DNA from: Yersinia ruckeri ATCC 29473
GTDB taxonomy: Bacteria > Pseudomonadota > Gammaproteobacteria > Enterobacterales > Enterobacteriaceae
Length of the DNA stretch: 64,000 bases
Reading direction: 5' to 3'
Assembly: GCF_000754815.1 (NCBI RefSeq)
Contig: NZ_KN150747.1
Coordinates: forward strand, 1,705,908 to 1,769,907
Positions 1-10,497 of the stretch are shown piece after piece (position 1 is the first letter of the stretch; every line of letters begins with the position of its first letter). The notes under the pieces are model-generated. The model did not search any database. It was given only the letters and a program-made list of their open reading frames with translations, and had not been told where the DNA came from. The position numbers and the translations under genes were made by a program.

Positions 1-374
1 ATGAAAGCACGGAGGAATTCAACATTCAGGGCGATGGACTATTACTGAGCGAGCTTTGTGATAATTTGCTGGATAATGCGCTGAAATATACTCCGATGCA
101 GGGAACGGTCACTGCACGTTTGCGTCAGGATAAAAGCGCCCAACAGTGCATTTTGGAAATAGAAGATAGCGGCCCAGGCATCGCACAGGATGAAACCGCG
201 CAAGCGCTAATCCCTTTTCACCGCCTGGATAATGTCGGTGACCAGCCGGGAGCCGGATTGGGATTGGCACTGGTGAAAGATATTGCGAATTATCACCAAA
301 GCCATCCCGAGCTACTTTTCGGTGAAACGCTGGGGGGATTATTAGTGCGTATTCGCTTTAGCCTACACCAATAA
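1..374 (+). CDS. Sensor histidine kinase, C-terminal part (cut by window edge)
   Basis: This is the ATP-binding end of a two-component sensor kinase, which autophosphorylates on a histidine and passes the phosphate to a response regulator. The reading frame is open from base 3, so the protein starts upstream of the window. Visible motifs are the N box (DNLLDNALKYTP), the G1 box (DSGPGIA) and the G2 box (GAGLGLALVKDIA), in normal order and spacing for a HATPase_c domain. The dimerisation/phosphoacceptor and sensor regions are outside the window, so the signal and the partner regulator cannot be named. It lies 286 bases before dnaX. I see no gene in that gap, and apt, which precedes dnaX in E. 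coli, is absent. Confidence 0.85.
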   Translation, partial: ESTEEFNIQGDGLLLSELCDNLLDNALKYTPMQGTVTARLRQDKSAQQCILEIEDSGPGIAQDETAQALIPFHRLDNVGDQPGAGLGLALVKDIANYHQSHPELLFGETLGGLLVRIRFSLHQ

Positions 375-660
375 ATAGCCGCGAAGACCAGAGTGAACTT
401 GTGTGATGATTGACCAGCCATCGTGGAAAATCAGCTTTGCATCTGTTCTGATGACGAGTCTTGCTGCAAGGTGCGGTTCAAAGTAATAGGAATGACAATC
501 AACCTACTGGTACAGTATAGTGATAGATTATGCCGGTATAAGCATTCCCATGCTTTGGTATAGAACGCGAATGAAAACAAAATAGTATAAAATATAGTCT
601 ACAGCATATTTTTGTTTTTCATGTATAAACTGTCTTCTCAATCTCAGCGATGAAGTATTA

Positions 661-2607
661 ATGAGCTATCAGGTCCTTGCCCGCAAGTGGCGTCCCCAAA
701 CTTTTGCTGAAGTTGTTGGTCAGGAACATGTCCTGACAGCGCTGGCTAATGGCCTTTCGTTAGGACGCATTCATCACGCCTATCTTTTCTCTGGCACTCG
801 CGGTGTCGGTAAGACTTCCATTGCCCGTTTATTGGCGAAAGGACTGAACTGCGAAACCGGGATAACTGCCACACCTTGTGGCAAATGCGCCAACTGCCTG
901 GAGATTGAGCAGGGGCGTTTTGTCGATCTGATCGAAATCGATGCCGCGTCGCGCACTAAGGTAGAAGATACCCGTGAACTGCTGGACAACGTGCAATACG
1001 CGCCAGCGCGTGGGCGTTTTAAAGTTTATCTGATCGATGAAGTCCATATGCTTTCCCGCCACAGTTTCAACGCACTGTTGAAAACGCTGGAAGAGCCGCC
1101 GTCACATGTCAAATTTCTATTGGCCACCACCGATCCGCAGAAATTACCGGTAACGATCCTTTCCCGCTGCCTGCAATTTCATTTAAAAGCGCTGGATGTG
1201 GAGCAAATTCGTACCCAGCTTGAAAAAGTGCTGCAAGCTGAACAAATAGATAGCGATGCTCGTGCGTTGCAGTTATTGGCGCGGGCAGCCGATGGCAGTA
1301 TGCGTGATGCTTTGAGCCTGACCGATCAGGCCGTATCTATGGGGCAGGGGCAGGTTACCACCGCCACAGTCAGCCAGATGCTCGGTACGCTGGATGATGA
1401 ACAACCCCTCGCGATTATCGAAGCCTTGGTCAGTGCCGATGGCGCTCGCGTTATGGCGCAAGTCGAACAGGCCGCATCGCGGGGCGTTGACTGGGAAAAC
1501 CTGTTGGTTGAAACCCTCAGTTTATTGCACCGTGTTGCCATGATTCAGCTATTGCCATCCATGCTGGATAACCATTATGTAGCGGTAGAACCGCGTTTAC
1601 GTGAGCTGGCGCGCACCTTGCCACCGACGGATATCCAGCTTTACTACCAAACGTTGCTGGTGGGGCGTAAAGAGTTGGCATATGCTCCCGATCGCCGTAT
1701 GGGCGTAGAAATGACATTGCTTCGGGCGCTGGCATTTCATCCCAAAGCGATGATTGCGGAACCTGAAATTGTACCGCAGGTTCAGCCGAACATTAGTGCG
1801 CCGATGCATACAATACCGTCGCACCATGCCGCTCCACCGCCAGTTGTCGCTGTGACCGCCCCGGTAGAAACGTCACCACCAGCATCGGTGCCGGAATCAA
1901 CCGCTCAGCTACTACAGGCGCGAACCCAGTTGTTACGGCAGCAAGGGACATCCAGCCCAAAAAAGAATGAGCCGGCAGCGCCTGACAAAGCGCGGCCGGC
2001 AATCTCAGCCCTGGAGCGACTGGCTTCAGTGACTGAGCGTAGTCAGCAGCGTCAGGCGGCCAAAGCCATTGATAGTAAGCCAGCCAAGAAAGAGGCTTAC
2101 CGTTGGAAGGCGCAAAATGAACCAGAAGCTGCGCCTGAACCGGCGGCGACGCCAAAAGCGCTACGCTCGGCATTAGAGCATGAAAAAACGCCGGAACTGT
2201 CAGCCAAACTGGCGGAAGAAGCTATTCTTCGCGATCCTTGGGCGGCAGAGATTCATCAGCTACAAATTCCTAAATTGGTGCAGCAGTTGGCGCTGAATGC
2301 ATTTAAACAACAGATAGAACCGGGTAATATTTGCTTGCACCTGCGTTCGTCTCAGCGCCATTTGAATTCGCCGTCGGCACAAAAAGTGCTGGCTGAAGCA
2401 CTCAGTGGACTGTATAGCAGTCCGGTTGAACTGAGCGTGATTGAAGACGACAATCCAGCGGAACTGACACCATTGGAATGGCGACAGGCTATTTATGAAG
2501 AAAAACTGGCGCAAGCGCGTCAGTCAATTAATACGGATAAGAACATTCAGACTTTGCGCCGATTCTTCGACGCAGATTTGGATGATGAAAGTATCCGACC
2601 AATTTAA
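661..2607 (+). CDS. dnaX: DNA polymerase III subunits tau and gamma
   Basis: DnaX is the clamp-loader ATPase that loads the beta clamp and, as tau, holds the replicative polymerases and helicase together. The N-terminal AAA+ part shows a Walker A motif (GTRGVGKTS, about residues 45-53), zinc-binding cysteines (C64, C73, C76, C79), a Walker B motif (VYLIDEVHML) and a sensor-1 like SRC motif. The middle is a Pro/Ala-rich linker, and the C-terminal tau-specific part follows. The 648-aa length is normal for enterobacterial tau. A programmed -1 frameshift site inside the gene would also give gamma of 436 aa. ybaB and recR follow in the usual dnaX-ybaB-recR order. Confidence 0.98.
   Translation: MSYQVLARKWRPQTFAEVVGQEHVLTALANGLSLGRIHHAYLFSGTRGVGKTSIARLLAKGLNCETGITATPCGKCANCLEIEQGRFVDLIEIDAASRTKVEDTRELLDNVQYAPARGRFKVYLIDEVHMLSRHSFNALLKTLEEPPSHVKFLLATTDPQKLPVTILSRCLQFHLKALDVEQIRTQLEKVLQAEQIDSDARALQLLARAADGSMRDALSLTDQAVSMGQGQVTTATVSQMLGTLDDEQPLAIIEALVSADGARVMAQVEQAASRGVDWENLLVETLSLLHRVAMIQLLPSMLDNHYVAVEPRLRELARTLPPTDIQLYYQTLLVGRKELAYAPDRRMGVEMTLLRALAFHPKAMIAEPEIVPQVQPNISAPMHTIPSHHAAPPPVVAVTAPVETSPPASVPESTAQLLQARTQLLRQQGTSSPKKNEPAAPDKARPAISALERLASVTERSQQRQAAKAIDSKPAKKEAYRWKAQNEPEAAPEPAATPKALRSALEHEKTPELSAKLAEEAILRDPWAAEIHQLQIPKLVQQLALNAFKQQIEPGNICLHLRSSQRHLNSPSAQKVLAEALSGLYSSPVELSVIEDDNPAELTPLEWRQAIYEEKLAQARQSINTDKNIQTLRRFFDADLDDESIRPI
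1959..2000 (+). other. Programmed -1 frameshift signal in dnaX
   Basis: The slippery heptamer A AAA AAG occupies 1959-1965 in the dnaX frame. A -1 slip gives one Glu codon and then TGA at 1968-1970, producing a 436-aa gamma. Just downstream, 1971-2000 folds as a GC-rich hairpin (GCCGGCAGCGC pairing with GCGCGGCCGGC, one mismatch). A purine-rich AAGGGA lies about ten bases upstream and could act as the Shine-Dalgarno-like stimulator. All three parts match the E. coli dnaX signal. Confidence 0.9.
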
Positions 2608-2652
2608 TCGCTGCGGTAAGTGCATGGTGCACAGACGCGGCCCTTGCAGTGA

Positions 2653-2993
<341 letters not shown>

Positions 2994-2994
<1 letters not shown>

Positions 2995-3599
2995 TGCAAA
3001 CCAGCCCGCTCCTTGAAACATTAATGGAGTCGCTGCGCTGCTTACCGGGCGTTGGTCCGAAATCGGCGCAGCGTATGGCATTCCACCTGCTACAGCGTGA
3101 TCGCAGCGGTGGAATGCGCCTGGCTCAGGCATTAACCCGTGCAATGTCTGAGATCGGGCATTGTGCGGATTGCCGTACTTTTACCGAGCAGGACAGCTGC
3201 ACTATTTGTGCTAATCCCCGTCGTCAGCAAAACGGACAGATTTGTGTCGTGGAAAGCCCGGCAGATATACATGCTATCGAACAAACCGGGCAGTTTGGTG
3301 GACGCTATTTTGTCCTGATGGGACATCTGTCACCACTGGACGGTATCGGTCCTGCTGATATTGGCTTGGATCGGTTAGAGCAACGCTTATCCAGCGAAAC
3401 CCTTAGTGAAGTGATCCTGGCCACCAACCCAACGGTGGAAGGGGATGCGACCGCCAACTATATTGGGCAGATGTGTGGGCAATATGGCGTGTTGGCCAGC
3501 CGAATCGCACACGGAGTCCCCGTGGGTGGCGAGCTTGAAATGGTCGATGGCACCACACTGTCACACTCTTTGGCCGGGCGACATCCGTTCAAGTACTGA
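2994..3599 (+). CDS. recR: Recombination mediator RecR
   Basis: RecR works with RecO (and RecF) to load RecA onto SSB-coated single-stranded DNA at gaps. The 201-aa protein has the family domains in order: a helix-hairpin-helix ([17 protein letters not shown], about residues 18-34), a four-cysteine zinc site (CADCRTF ... CTIC), and a Toprim domain beginning at CVVESPADI with an acidic LSPLDGIGP segment. The start overlaps the ybaB stop (TGATG). Length is normal. Confidence 0.98.
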
Positions 3600-3687
3600 T
3601 TTTTAATTCAGGTCAGGCGACGATTTATTATTGATGATCACGTCGCCCCTGCTTATGCATTTTTTCTCGCTAACTTCACTTTTTAGA

Positions 3688-3716
3688 CTTGAAACACCGC
3701 GTTACAACCCCCATCT
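3688..3716 (+). promoter_or_regulatory. Sigma-32 heat-shock promoter of htpG
   Basis: CTTGAAA at 3688-3694 and CCCCATCT at 3709-3716 are separated by 14 bases. This is almost exactly the RpoH consensus. It lies about 55 bases upstream of htpG, a known heat-shock gene in enterobacteria. Confidence 0.9.
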
Positions 3717-3771
3717 GATCTCCATCATTCGACTATATCCGCCTGCATGGTAATTTGGATTGAGGTAACTA

Positions 3772-5646
3772 ATGAGTATGAAAGGTCAAGAAACCCGTGG
3801 TTTTCAGTCTGAAGTAAAGCAATTGCTTCATTTGATGATTCACTCGCTTTACTCCAATAAAGAAATTTTCCTGCGCGAGTTAATCTCAAACGCCTCAGAT
3901 GCCGCCGACAAGCTGCGTTTTCGTGCGCTTTCTGCCCCGGAATTATATGAAGGTGACGGCGAACTGCGTGTTCGTCTGTCCTGCGATAAAGAAAAACGCA
4001 CCCTGACGTTGAGCGATAACGGCATTGGTATGAGCCGCGACGAGGTGATTGATAACCTTGGTACTATCGCCAAATCAGGCACCAAAGCATTCTTGGAATC
4101 TATTGGTTCCGATCAAGCCAAAGACAGCCAACTGATTGGTCAGTTTGGTGTCGGTTTCTATTCGGCCTTTATCGTAGCCGATAAAGTCACGGTTCGAACC
4201 CGTGCGGCGGGTGCCCCGGCTGATGCTGGTGTGTTCTGGGAATCTGAAGGTGAGGGCGATTACACCCTCGCCGACATCACCAAAGAAGATCGTGGTACCG
4301 AAATCATCCTGCACCTGCGTGAAGGGGAAGATGAATACCTGGATGACTGGCGTTTGCGTTCAGTGATCGGCAAATATTCTGATCACATCGCACTGCCGGT
4401 AGAAATCGAAAGCAAAAATGAAGAAGACGGCAGCGCTACTTGGGAAAAAATCAATAAAGCCAAAGCGTTATGGACCTGTGGTAAATCAGAAATCAGCGAT
4501 GACGAATATAAAGCGTTCTATAAGCATATCGCCCATGATTTTACCGATCCATTGATCTGGAGCCATAACCGTGTAGAAGGCAAGCAGGAGTACACCAGCT
4601 TGCTGTATATCCCGGCGCAGGCACCTTTTGATATGTGGAACCGCGATCACAAACATGGCCTAAAACTGTACGTTCAGCGAGTCTTCATCATGGATGACGC
4701 AGAACAGTTTATGCCGAATTATCTGCGCTTTGTTCGCGGCCTGATCGATTCCAACGATTTGCCGTTGAATGTCTCGCGTGAAATTCTGCAAGACAGCCGT
4801 ATTACCCAGAATTTGCGTAGTGCATTAACCAAACGTGTCCTGCAAATGCTGGAAAAACTGGCAAAAGATGATGCAGAACAGTATCAGAAATTCTGGCAGC
4901 AGTTTGGTATGGTTCTGAAAGAAGGTCCGGCAGAAGACGGCAGCAATAAAGAAACTATTGCTAAACTGCTACGCTTTGCTTCAACTCATACCGACAGCTC
5001 AGTGCAAACTGTTTCGCTGGAAGATTATGTCAGCCGTATGGCGGAAGGGCAGGATAAGATTTACTACATCACTGCCGACAGCTATGCCGCAGCGAAGAAC
5101 AGCCCACATCTGGAACTGTTCCGTAAGAAAGGCATTGAAGTGCTGTTGCTCTCCGATCGCATTGACGAGTGGATGATGAGCTATCTGACCGAATTCGATG
5201 GCAAAGTGTTCCAATCCGTCAGTAAAGCCGATGAATCTCTGGAAAAACTGGCCGATGAAGAAACGCCAGAACAGCAGGAAGCGGAAAAAGCGCTGGAGCC
5301 ATTCGTTGAACGCGTGAAGACTCTGCTGGGGGAGCGAGTGAAAGATGTCCGTCTGACCCATCGTCTGACCGATACTCCAGCCATTGTGACGACAGAGGCT
5401 GACGAGATGAGCACGCAAATGGCCAAACTGTTCGCCGCTGCTGGCCAACAGGCGCCAGAAGTGAAGTACATCTTTGAGCTAAATCCTGAGCATGGCTTGG
5501 TAAAACGTGCTGCTGATATCGGTGATGATAGTCAATTCGCTGAGTGGATCGAGCTACTGCTGGATCAGTCATTGTTGGCAGAGCGCGGTACTTTGGATGA
5601 CCCTAACCAGTTTATTCGCCGCATGAATCAGCTACTGACAGCCTAA
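3772..5646 (+). CDS. htpG: Chaperone protein HtpG (Hsp90)
   Basis: HtpG is the bacterial Hsp90, a dimeric ATP-dependent chaperone in the cytoplasm that cooperates with DnaK. GHKL ATPase motifs are visible: [26 protein letters not shown], and the lid and glycine segment [11 protein letters not shown]. The middle domain includes [13 protein letters not shown] and [11 protein letters not shown]. The 624-aa protein has the same length as in E. coli. Two starts are possible ([10 protein letters not shown] or MKGQETRG six bases later); GAGGTAAC precedes the first. A sigma-32 promoter lies upstream and a hairpin terminator follows. Confidence 0.98.
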   Translation: MSMKGQETRGFQSEVKQLLHLMIHSLYSNKEIFLRELISNASDAADKLRFRALSAPELYEGDGELRVRLSCDKEKRTLTLSDNGIGMSRDEVIDNLGTIAKSGTKAFLESIGSDQAKDSQLIGQFGVGFYSAFIVADKVTVRTRAAGAPADAGVFWESEGEGDYTLADITKEDRGTEIILHLREGEDEYLDDWRLRSVIGKYSDHIALPVEIESKNEEDGSATWEKINKAKALWTCGKSEISDDEYKAFYKHIAHDFTDPLIWSHNRVEGKQEYTSLLYIPAQAPFDMWNRDHKHGLKLYVQRVFIMDDAEQFMPNYLRFVRGLIDSNDLPLNVSREILQDSRITQNLRSALTKRVLQMLEKLAKDDAEQYQKFWQQFGMVLKEGPAEDGSNKETIAKLLRFASTHTDSSVQTVSLEDYVSRMAEGQDKIYYITADSYAAAKNSPHLELFRKKGIEVLLLSDRIDEWMMSYLTEFDGKVFQSVSKADESLEKLADEETPEQQEAEKALEPFVERVKTLLGERVKDVRLTHRLTDTPAIVTTEADEMSTQMAKLFAAAGQQAPEVKYIFELNPEHGLVKRAADIGDDSQFAEWIELLLDQSLLAERGTLDDPNQFIRRMNQLLTA

Positions 5647-5660
5647 TTTGTAATGCTATC

Positions 5661-5690
5661 GCCCCTGACCAAAGGCTTGGTTAGGGGCAT
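5661..5690 (+). terminator. Hairpin after htpG
   Basis: GCCCCTGACCAA (5661-5672) pairs with TTGGTTAGGGGC around a four-base loop. The following T run is short (ATTTAG). The position, 15 bases after the htpG stop, supports a terminator. Confidence 0.65.
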
Positions 5691-5838
5691 TTAGCCACGC
5701 AATCACGACCTTTCTCTGCAAAATCCATCTAGTTAACCTCATTTCCTCTGCTAGCTCCTCAGGCAAGGTGCCTTGAGCCAACCCCCGTAGAAATGGTATG
5801 GTTACGCGTTTTCTGTAATTTCGATTTCATTCTAGTAA

Positions 5839-6522
<684 letters not shown>

Positions 6523-6543
6523 TATAATGGGTATACCAGAGAG

Positions 6544-6570
6544 GGCGGCCATGGGTCGCCTTTCTTATTT
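6544..6570 (+). terminator. Terminator after adk
   Basis: GGCGGCC (6544-6550) pairs with GGTCGCC around a three-base ATG loop, followed by TTTCTTATTT. It lies 22 bases after the adk stop. Confidence 0.7.
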
Positions 6571-6648
6571 GTTAATCATTAGGTTATGAGTAAGAGTGAT
6601 CTCTGACATTGTTAATCGGCTGCAATTGATAGTTAAGGGAACAGACTT

Positions 6649-7608
6649 ATGCAAAGCAAATTGGGGGTCTTATTGGTTAATCTGGGAACGCCAGATGCCC
6701 CAACCGCTCAGGCGGTAAAACGCTATTTAGCTGAGTTTCTTAGCGATAGTCGAGTGGTTGATACTTCACCTTTGCTTTGGTGGCCGTTACTGCGGGGCAT
6801 AATATTGCCGATACGTTCCCCGCGCGTTGCAAAGCTTTATCAGTCGGTGTGGATGGATGAAGGCTCACCATTGCTGGTCTTCAGCCGTCGGCAGCAAAAA
6901 GCACTCGCAGCGCGGATGCCCGATACGCCGGTTGAACTGGGCATGAGTTACGGTTCACCCAGTTTGCCCGAAGCGATTGAGAAATTATTAGCACAAGGTA
7001 TCACCAAACTGGTGGTTTTGCCGCTCTATCCGCAATACTCCTGTTCGACCAGTGCCGCTGTTTGGGATGCTGTCGCGCGGATATTGAAAAACTATCGCCG
7101 CTTGCCTTCCGTCAGTTTCATTCGTGATTATGCAGAACATCCTGCGTACATCTCTGCATTAAAGCAAAGTGTAGAGCGTTCCTTTGAACAGCATGGCCTG
7201 CCAGACCGATTAATACTTTCCTTCCACGGAATTCCCAAGCGTTACGCGCAACTCGGCGATGACTACCCACTGCGTTGTGAGGATACCTCTCGAGCGCTCA
7301 CAGCGGCACTGCCGCTGCCAGCAGAACAAATTATGATGACTTATCAATCACGATTTGGTCGCGAACCCTGGTTAACCCCCTATACTGATGAAACCTTAAA
7401 GAGTTTACCTGCTCAAGGCATTAAGCATATTCAATTGATTTGCCCCGGGTTTTCGGCGGATTGCCTAGAAACACTGGAAGAAATAAAGGAACAAAATCGC
7501 GAGATTTTCCTCCACGCAGGCGGTGAAAAGTTTGAATATATTCCAGCTCTGAATGATGATGTGGCGCATATAGATTTGCTGGAGGAGTTGATTGTTGGAT
7601 ATATATAA
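6649..7608 (+). CDS. hemH: Ferrochelatase
   Basis: HemH inserts Fe2+ into protoporphyrin IX, the last step of haem synthesis. The 319-aa protein begins [14 protein letters not shown] after a few residues. It has the active-site histidine segment [10 protein letters not shown] and the C-terminal signature [15 protein letters not shown]. Its sequence is very like other Yersinia ferrochelatases as I recall them. In Yersinia, hemH marks one side of the O-antigen/outer-core locus and gsk the other. Here only wzz lies between them. Confidence 0.98.
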   Translation: MQSKLGVLLVNLGTPDAPTAQAVKRYLAEFLSDSRVVDTSPLLWWPLLRGIILPIRSPRVAKLYQSVWMDEGSPLLVFSRRQQKALAARMPDTPVELGMSYGSPSLPEAIEKLLAQGITKLVVLPLYPQYSCSTSAAVWDAVARILKNYRRLPSVSFIRDYAEHPAYISALKQSVERSFEQHGLPDRLILSFHGIPKRYAQLGDDYPLRCEDTSRALTAALPLPAEQIMMTYQSRFGREPWLTPYTDETLKSLPAQGIKHIQLICPGFSADCLETLEEIKEQNREIFLHAGGEKFEYIPALNDDVAHIDLLEELIVGYI

Positions 7609-7711
7609 TATATTTTAATATATTCTTATCGCAAGGTGACTATGGCTTCCTTGCTGAAAAATAGTAAGCAAAATAAATATTCTTTATTATTATTTATAAA
7701 GGCAATAATTA

Positions 7712-8866
7712 ATGAGTAATGAAATTAGACATAATGGCCCTGCTTCACCGAAACCGAATAATTATGGTTTTTCAGATATGTCTTCTTCAAAAGATGAAAT
7801 TGATATTTTTGAACTGTTTACTATTATTTTTAGATCAAAGCTTAAAATAATATTAGTAACACTAATTTTTTTAATTAGTGGTTTGGTTGTTTCTTATATA
7901 CTTCCCCAAAAATGGACCAGTACCTCCATCATCGTCCCAGCTGGTGAGGAACAACTTCAGGTTTTAGATAAGATTACTATCAATCTTGCTGTATTAGATA
8001 TTAACCTTGGTATAACTTCAAATTATCTGTTATCAACATTTAAACAAAATTTTGATTCTCAAGACTTAAGAGAACAGTATTTAATCAATACTGATTACTT
8101 TAAACAAATGATGAAAGATAGTCCGGAAGATGCTATTGAAAGGCGTGCGGTAATTGAAAACATAGTTAACAATAGTATTGGTTCAATTAACCCTATAAAG
8201 GATAAGTCAGGCAATGACAACGAATATCGTTATTATAAGTTATCCTACAGTGCCTCCACTGCGGTAGATGCTCGTGATCTTCTGCAAGGTTATATCAATT
8301 TTGTTAACAGTACAGTAAACGCTGATGTTAACCTGAAAATACAGCGTGCGGTCGATTTAGCTAAAGGAATGGCGACAGATAAGTATTCTCTTGATCTGCT
8401 GCGTGCTAAAAATAGCCATGAAGTGAAGATCGAGCGCCTAAAATATGCTTCTTCTATAGCGGATGTTGCGGGCATTAAAAAACCGGTTTATAGCAGTGGT
8501 TCACAGATTAGTGATGATCCTGATTTTCCTATTACAATGGGCGCTGATGCACTCAATCGCAAATTGGAAATTGAGAAGTCTATTACTGATCTTACGACGG
8601 TCAATGCTGACCTGCTCAATCGTAAGTTGTATTTGGATAAGCTAAATGCGCTGGAAATCCCTAAAGTGGATGTGGTGCCATTTAAGTATTTGCAGCAACC
8701 AACGGAGCCAACTAAAAGAGATGCGCCTAAACGTGGGCTGATTATGGTTCTGTTTGCTCTGGCTGGCCTTGTTGGTTCGGTTGGGTTTGTTTTGGTTGGT
8801 CACTTTGTCAGTGAACGTGAGCGTCAGGAAGAAGAGATGCTGAAGTTGGCTAACACGAAAGAATAA
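7712..8866 (+). CDS. wzz: Wzz-family O-antigen chain length determinant
   Basis: Wzz proteins are inner-membrane co-polymerases that set the modal length of Wzy-made O-antigen. The 384-aa protein has a cytoplasmic N-terminal tail, TM1 (about residues 46-67, ending LVVSYILP), a large periplasmic region with coiled-coil helices, the proline-rich segment YLQQPTEPTKRDAPKRG, and TM2 (GLIMVLFALAGLVGSVGFVL) near the C-terminus. This is standard Wzz topology. At 384 aa it is near the upper end of the WzzB/FepE range. It is AT-rich compared with hemH. No glycosyltransferase, wzx or wzy gene lies beside it, so its polymerase must be encoded elsewhere or the gene is a remnant. A strong terminator follows. 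Confidence 0.92.
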   Translation: MSNEIRHNGPASPKPNNYGFSDMSSSKDEIDIFELFTIIFRSKLKIILVTLIFLISGLVVSYILPQKWTSTSIIVPAGEEQLQVLDKITINLAVLDINLGITSNYLLSTFKQNFDSQDLREQYLINTDYFKQMMKDSPEDAIERRAVIENIVNNSIGSINPIKDKSGNDNEYRYYKLSYSASTAVDARDLLQGYINFVNSTVNADVNLKIQRAVDLAKGMATDKYSLDLLRAKNSHEVKIERLKYASSIADVAGIKKPVYSSGSQISDDPDFPITMGADALNRKLEIEKSITDLTTVNADLLNRKLYLDKLNALEIPKVDVVPFKYLQQPTEPTKRDAPKRGLIMVLFALAGLVGSVGFVLVGHFVSERERQEEEMLKLANTKE

Positions 8867-8896
8867 ATAGTATTGGATCTCACTGATTGATTTAAC

Positions 8897-8930
8897 GGCC
8901 AGGCAGGTTTTTCTTCCTGGCCATTTTTTT
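8897..8930 (+). terminator. Terminator after wzz
   Basis: GGCCAGG pairs with CCTGGCC across a T-rich loop, followed by ATTTTTTT. This is a strong intrinsic terminator separating wzz from gsk. Confidence 0.88.
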
Positions 8931-9076
8931 ATAAATCAAGGTATGAACCGACGATCCAGCGATATTGGTTTTTGTACGGGTCGTTATCTCCGCACTAATA
9001 TTAGCCGATTATACTTATAGTCTTCCCTTATGCTAAAATTCCCGTCCTTTTCATCTTCACACTGCCGATCAAAACC

Positions 9077-10419
9077 ATGAAATTTCCTGGTAAACGTAAG
9101 TCCAAACACTATTTCCCGGTCAATGCTCGCGATCCACTGTTGCAGCAAACGCAAGTACAAACCGAGAATGAAGTAAGCACTTCTTATATCGTGGGTATCG
9201 ATCAAACCTTGGTTGATATTGAAGCTAAAGTCGATGAAGGGTTTATTCAGCGCTACGGGTTAAGCCAAGGGCATTCTCTCGTCATTGAAGATGATGTTGC
9301 CGAAGCCCTGTATCAGGAGTTAACCGATAACGGTTTGATTACTCATGAGTTTGCTGGCGGGACTATTGGTAATACATTACACAACTATTCAGTTTTGGCT
9401 GATGATAGATCGGTTTTGTTAGGCACCATGTGCAGCAATATCAAAATTGGCAGCTACGCCTACCGCTATCTGTGTAATACCTCAAGTCGTACTGATCTGA
9501 ATTACTTGCAAGCGGTTGATGGTGCAATTGGTCGTTGTTTTACCTTGATAACGGAAAATGGCGAACGTACTTTCGCGATCAGTCCTGGGCAAATGAATAA
9601 GTTACGCCCGGAAAGTATTCCGGAAGCGGTGATTGCTGGTGCATCTGCACTGGTTCTTACTGCTTATCTGGTGCATCTGCACTGGTTCTTACTGCTTATC
9701 TGGTGCGTTGCAAGCCCGGTGAGCCGATGCCAGAAGCGACGATGCAGGCAATTATCTATGCCAAGAAACATCAGGTTCCTGTCGTACTGACGTTAGGAAC
9801 AAAATATGTTATTGCAGATAATCCCCAATGGTGGCGCGACTTTTTGGATGAGCACGTTTCTATTCTGGCAATGAATGAAGATGAAGCACTGGAATTGACC
9901 GGATTAAGTGATCCGCTGATGGCGGCAGATATGGCACTGGACTGGGTTGATCTGGTTTTGTGTACTGCGGGGCCTAGTGGCCTGTATATGGCGGGTTATA
10001 CCGAGGAGGCGGGTAAGCGTCAGACTCAGCATCCTTTACTACCGGGAACCATTGCTGAATTTAATCGTTATGAATTTAGCCGCGCAATGAGGAAGCAGCA
10101 TTGTGAAAATCCATTTAAGATTTATTCCCACATTGCGCCTTATATGGGTGGCCCTGAGAAAATAATGAATACTAATGGAGCAGGGGATGGCGCATTGTCT
10201 GCTGTATTACATGATATTGCTGCTAATGGCTATCATCGTAATAATGTTCCTAACTCCAGTAAGCATGTTCGCAGTTATCTTAGTTATTCATCGTTGGCTC
10301 AGGTCTGCAAATATGCCAACCGCGTAAGTTATCAGGTGCTTAATCAGCATTCTCCCCGTTTGACACGCGGTTTACCGGAGCGGGAAGATAGCTTGGAAGA
10401 GTCTTACTGGGAACGTTAA
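9077..10419 (+). pseudogene. gsk: Inosine-guanosine kinase, frameshifted by a 32-bp duplication
   Basis: Gsk is a PfkB-family kinase that phosphorylates inosine and guanosine in purine salvage. The N-terminal part reads in one frame (9077 onward, MKFPGKRKSKHYF ... GASALVLTAY) to a stop at 9790. The C-terminal part continues in the next frame (LVRCKPGEPMPEA ... NTNGAGDGALSA ... EDSLEESYWER). An exact 32-bp tandem duplication at 9638-9701 causes the shift. Removing one copy restores one 436-aa frame, matching normal Gsk length (434 aa in E. coli). The PfkB signature with the catalytic Asp (NTNGAGDGA) lies after the break, so the shortened product should be inactive. No other damage is visible, which suggests a recent event or an assembly error. 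Confidence 0.93.
9638..9701 (+). repeat. 32-bp exact tandem duplication in gsk
   Basis: Two identical 32-bp copies lie at 9638-9669 and 9670-9701. The parent sequence had CTGGTGC at both ends of the 32-bp unit (a 7-bp direct repeat), the typical substrate for replication slippage. The unit is not a multiple of three. Confidence 0.97.
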
Positions 10420-10450
10420 TCTGCGCGCAGTGAGTGAAAACCATATCGAC

Positions 10451-10486
10451 AAAAGGCCTGCAATTTTGCTGGCCTTTGTCTTTGTT
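10451..10486 (+). terminator. Terminator between convergent gsk and ybaL
   Basis: AAAGGCC pairs with GGCCTTT around a TGCAATTTTGCT loop, then GTCTTTGTT. It sits between two convergent genes and may serve both strands. Confidence 0.65.
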
Positions 10487-10497
10487 AGCACGTTATT

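Noticed and set aside
1793-2173. 126-codon minus-strand frame inside dnaX
   Set aside because: It lies opposite the Pro/Ala-rich linker of DnaX, whose composition creates long shadow frames.
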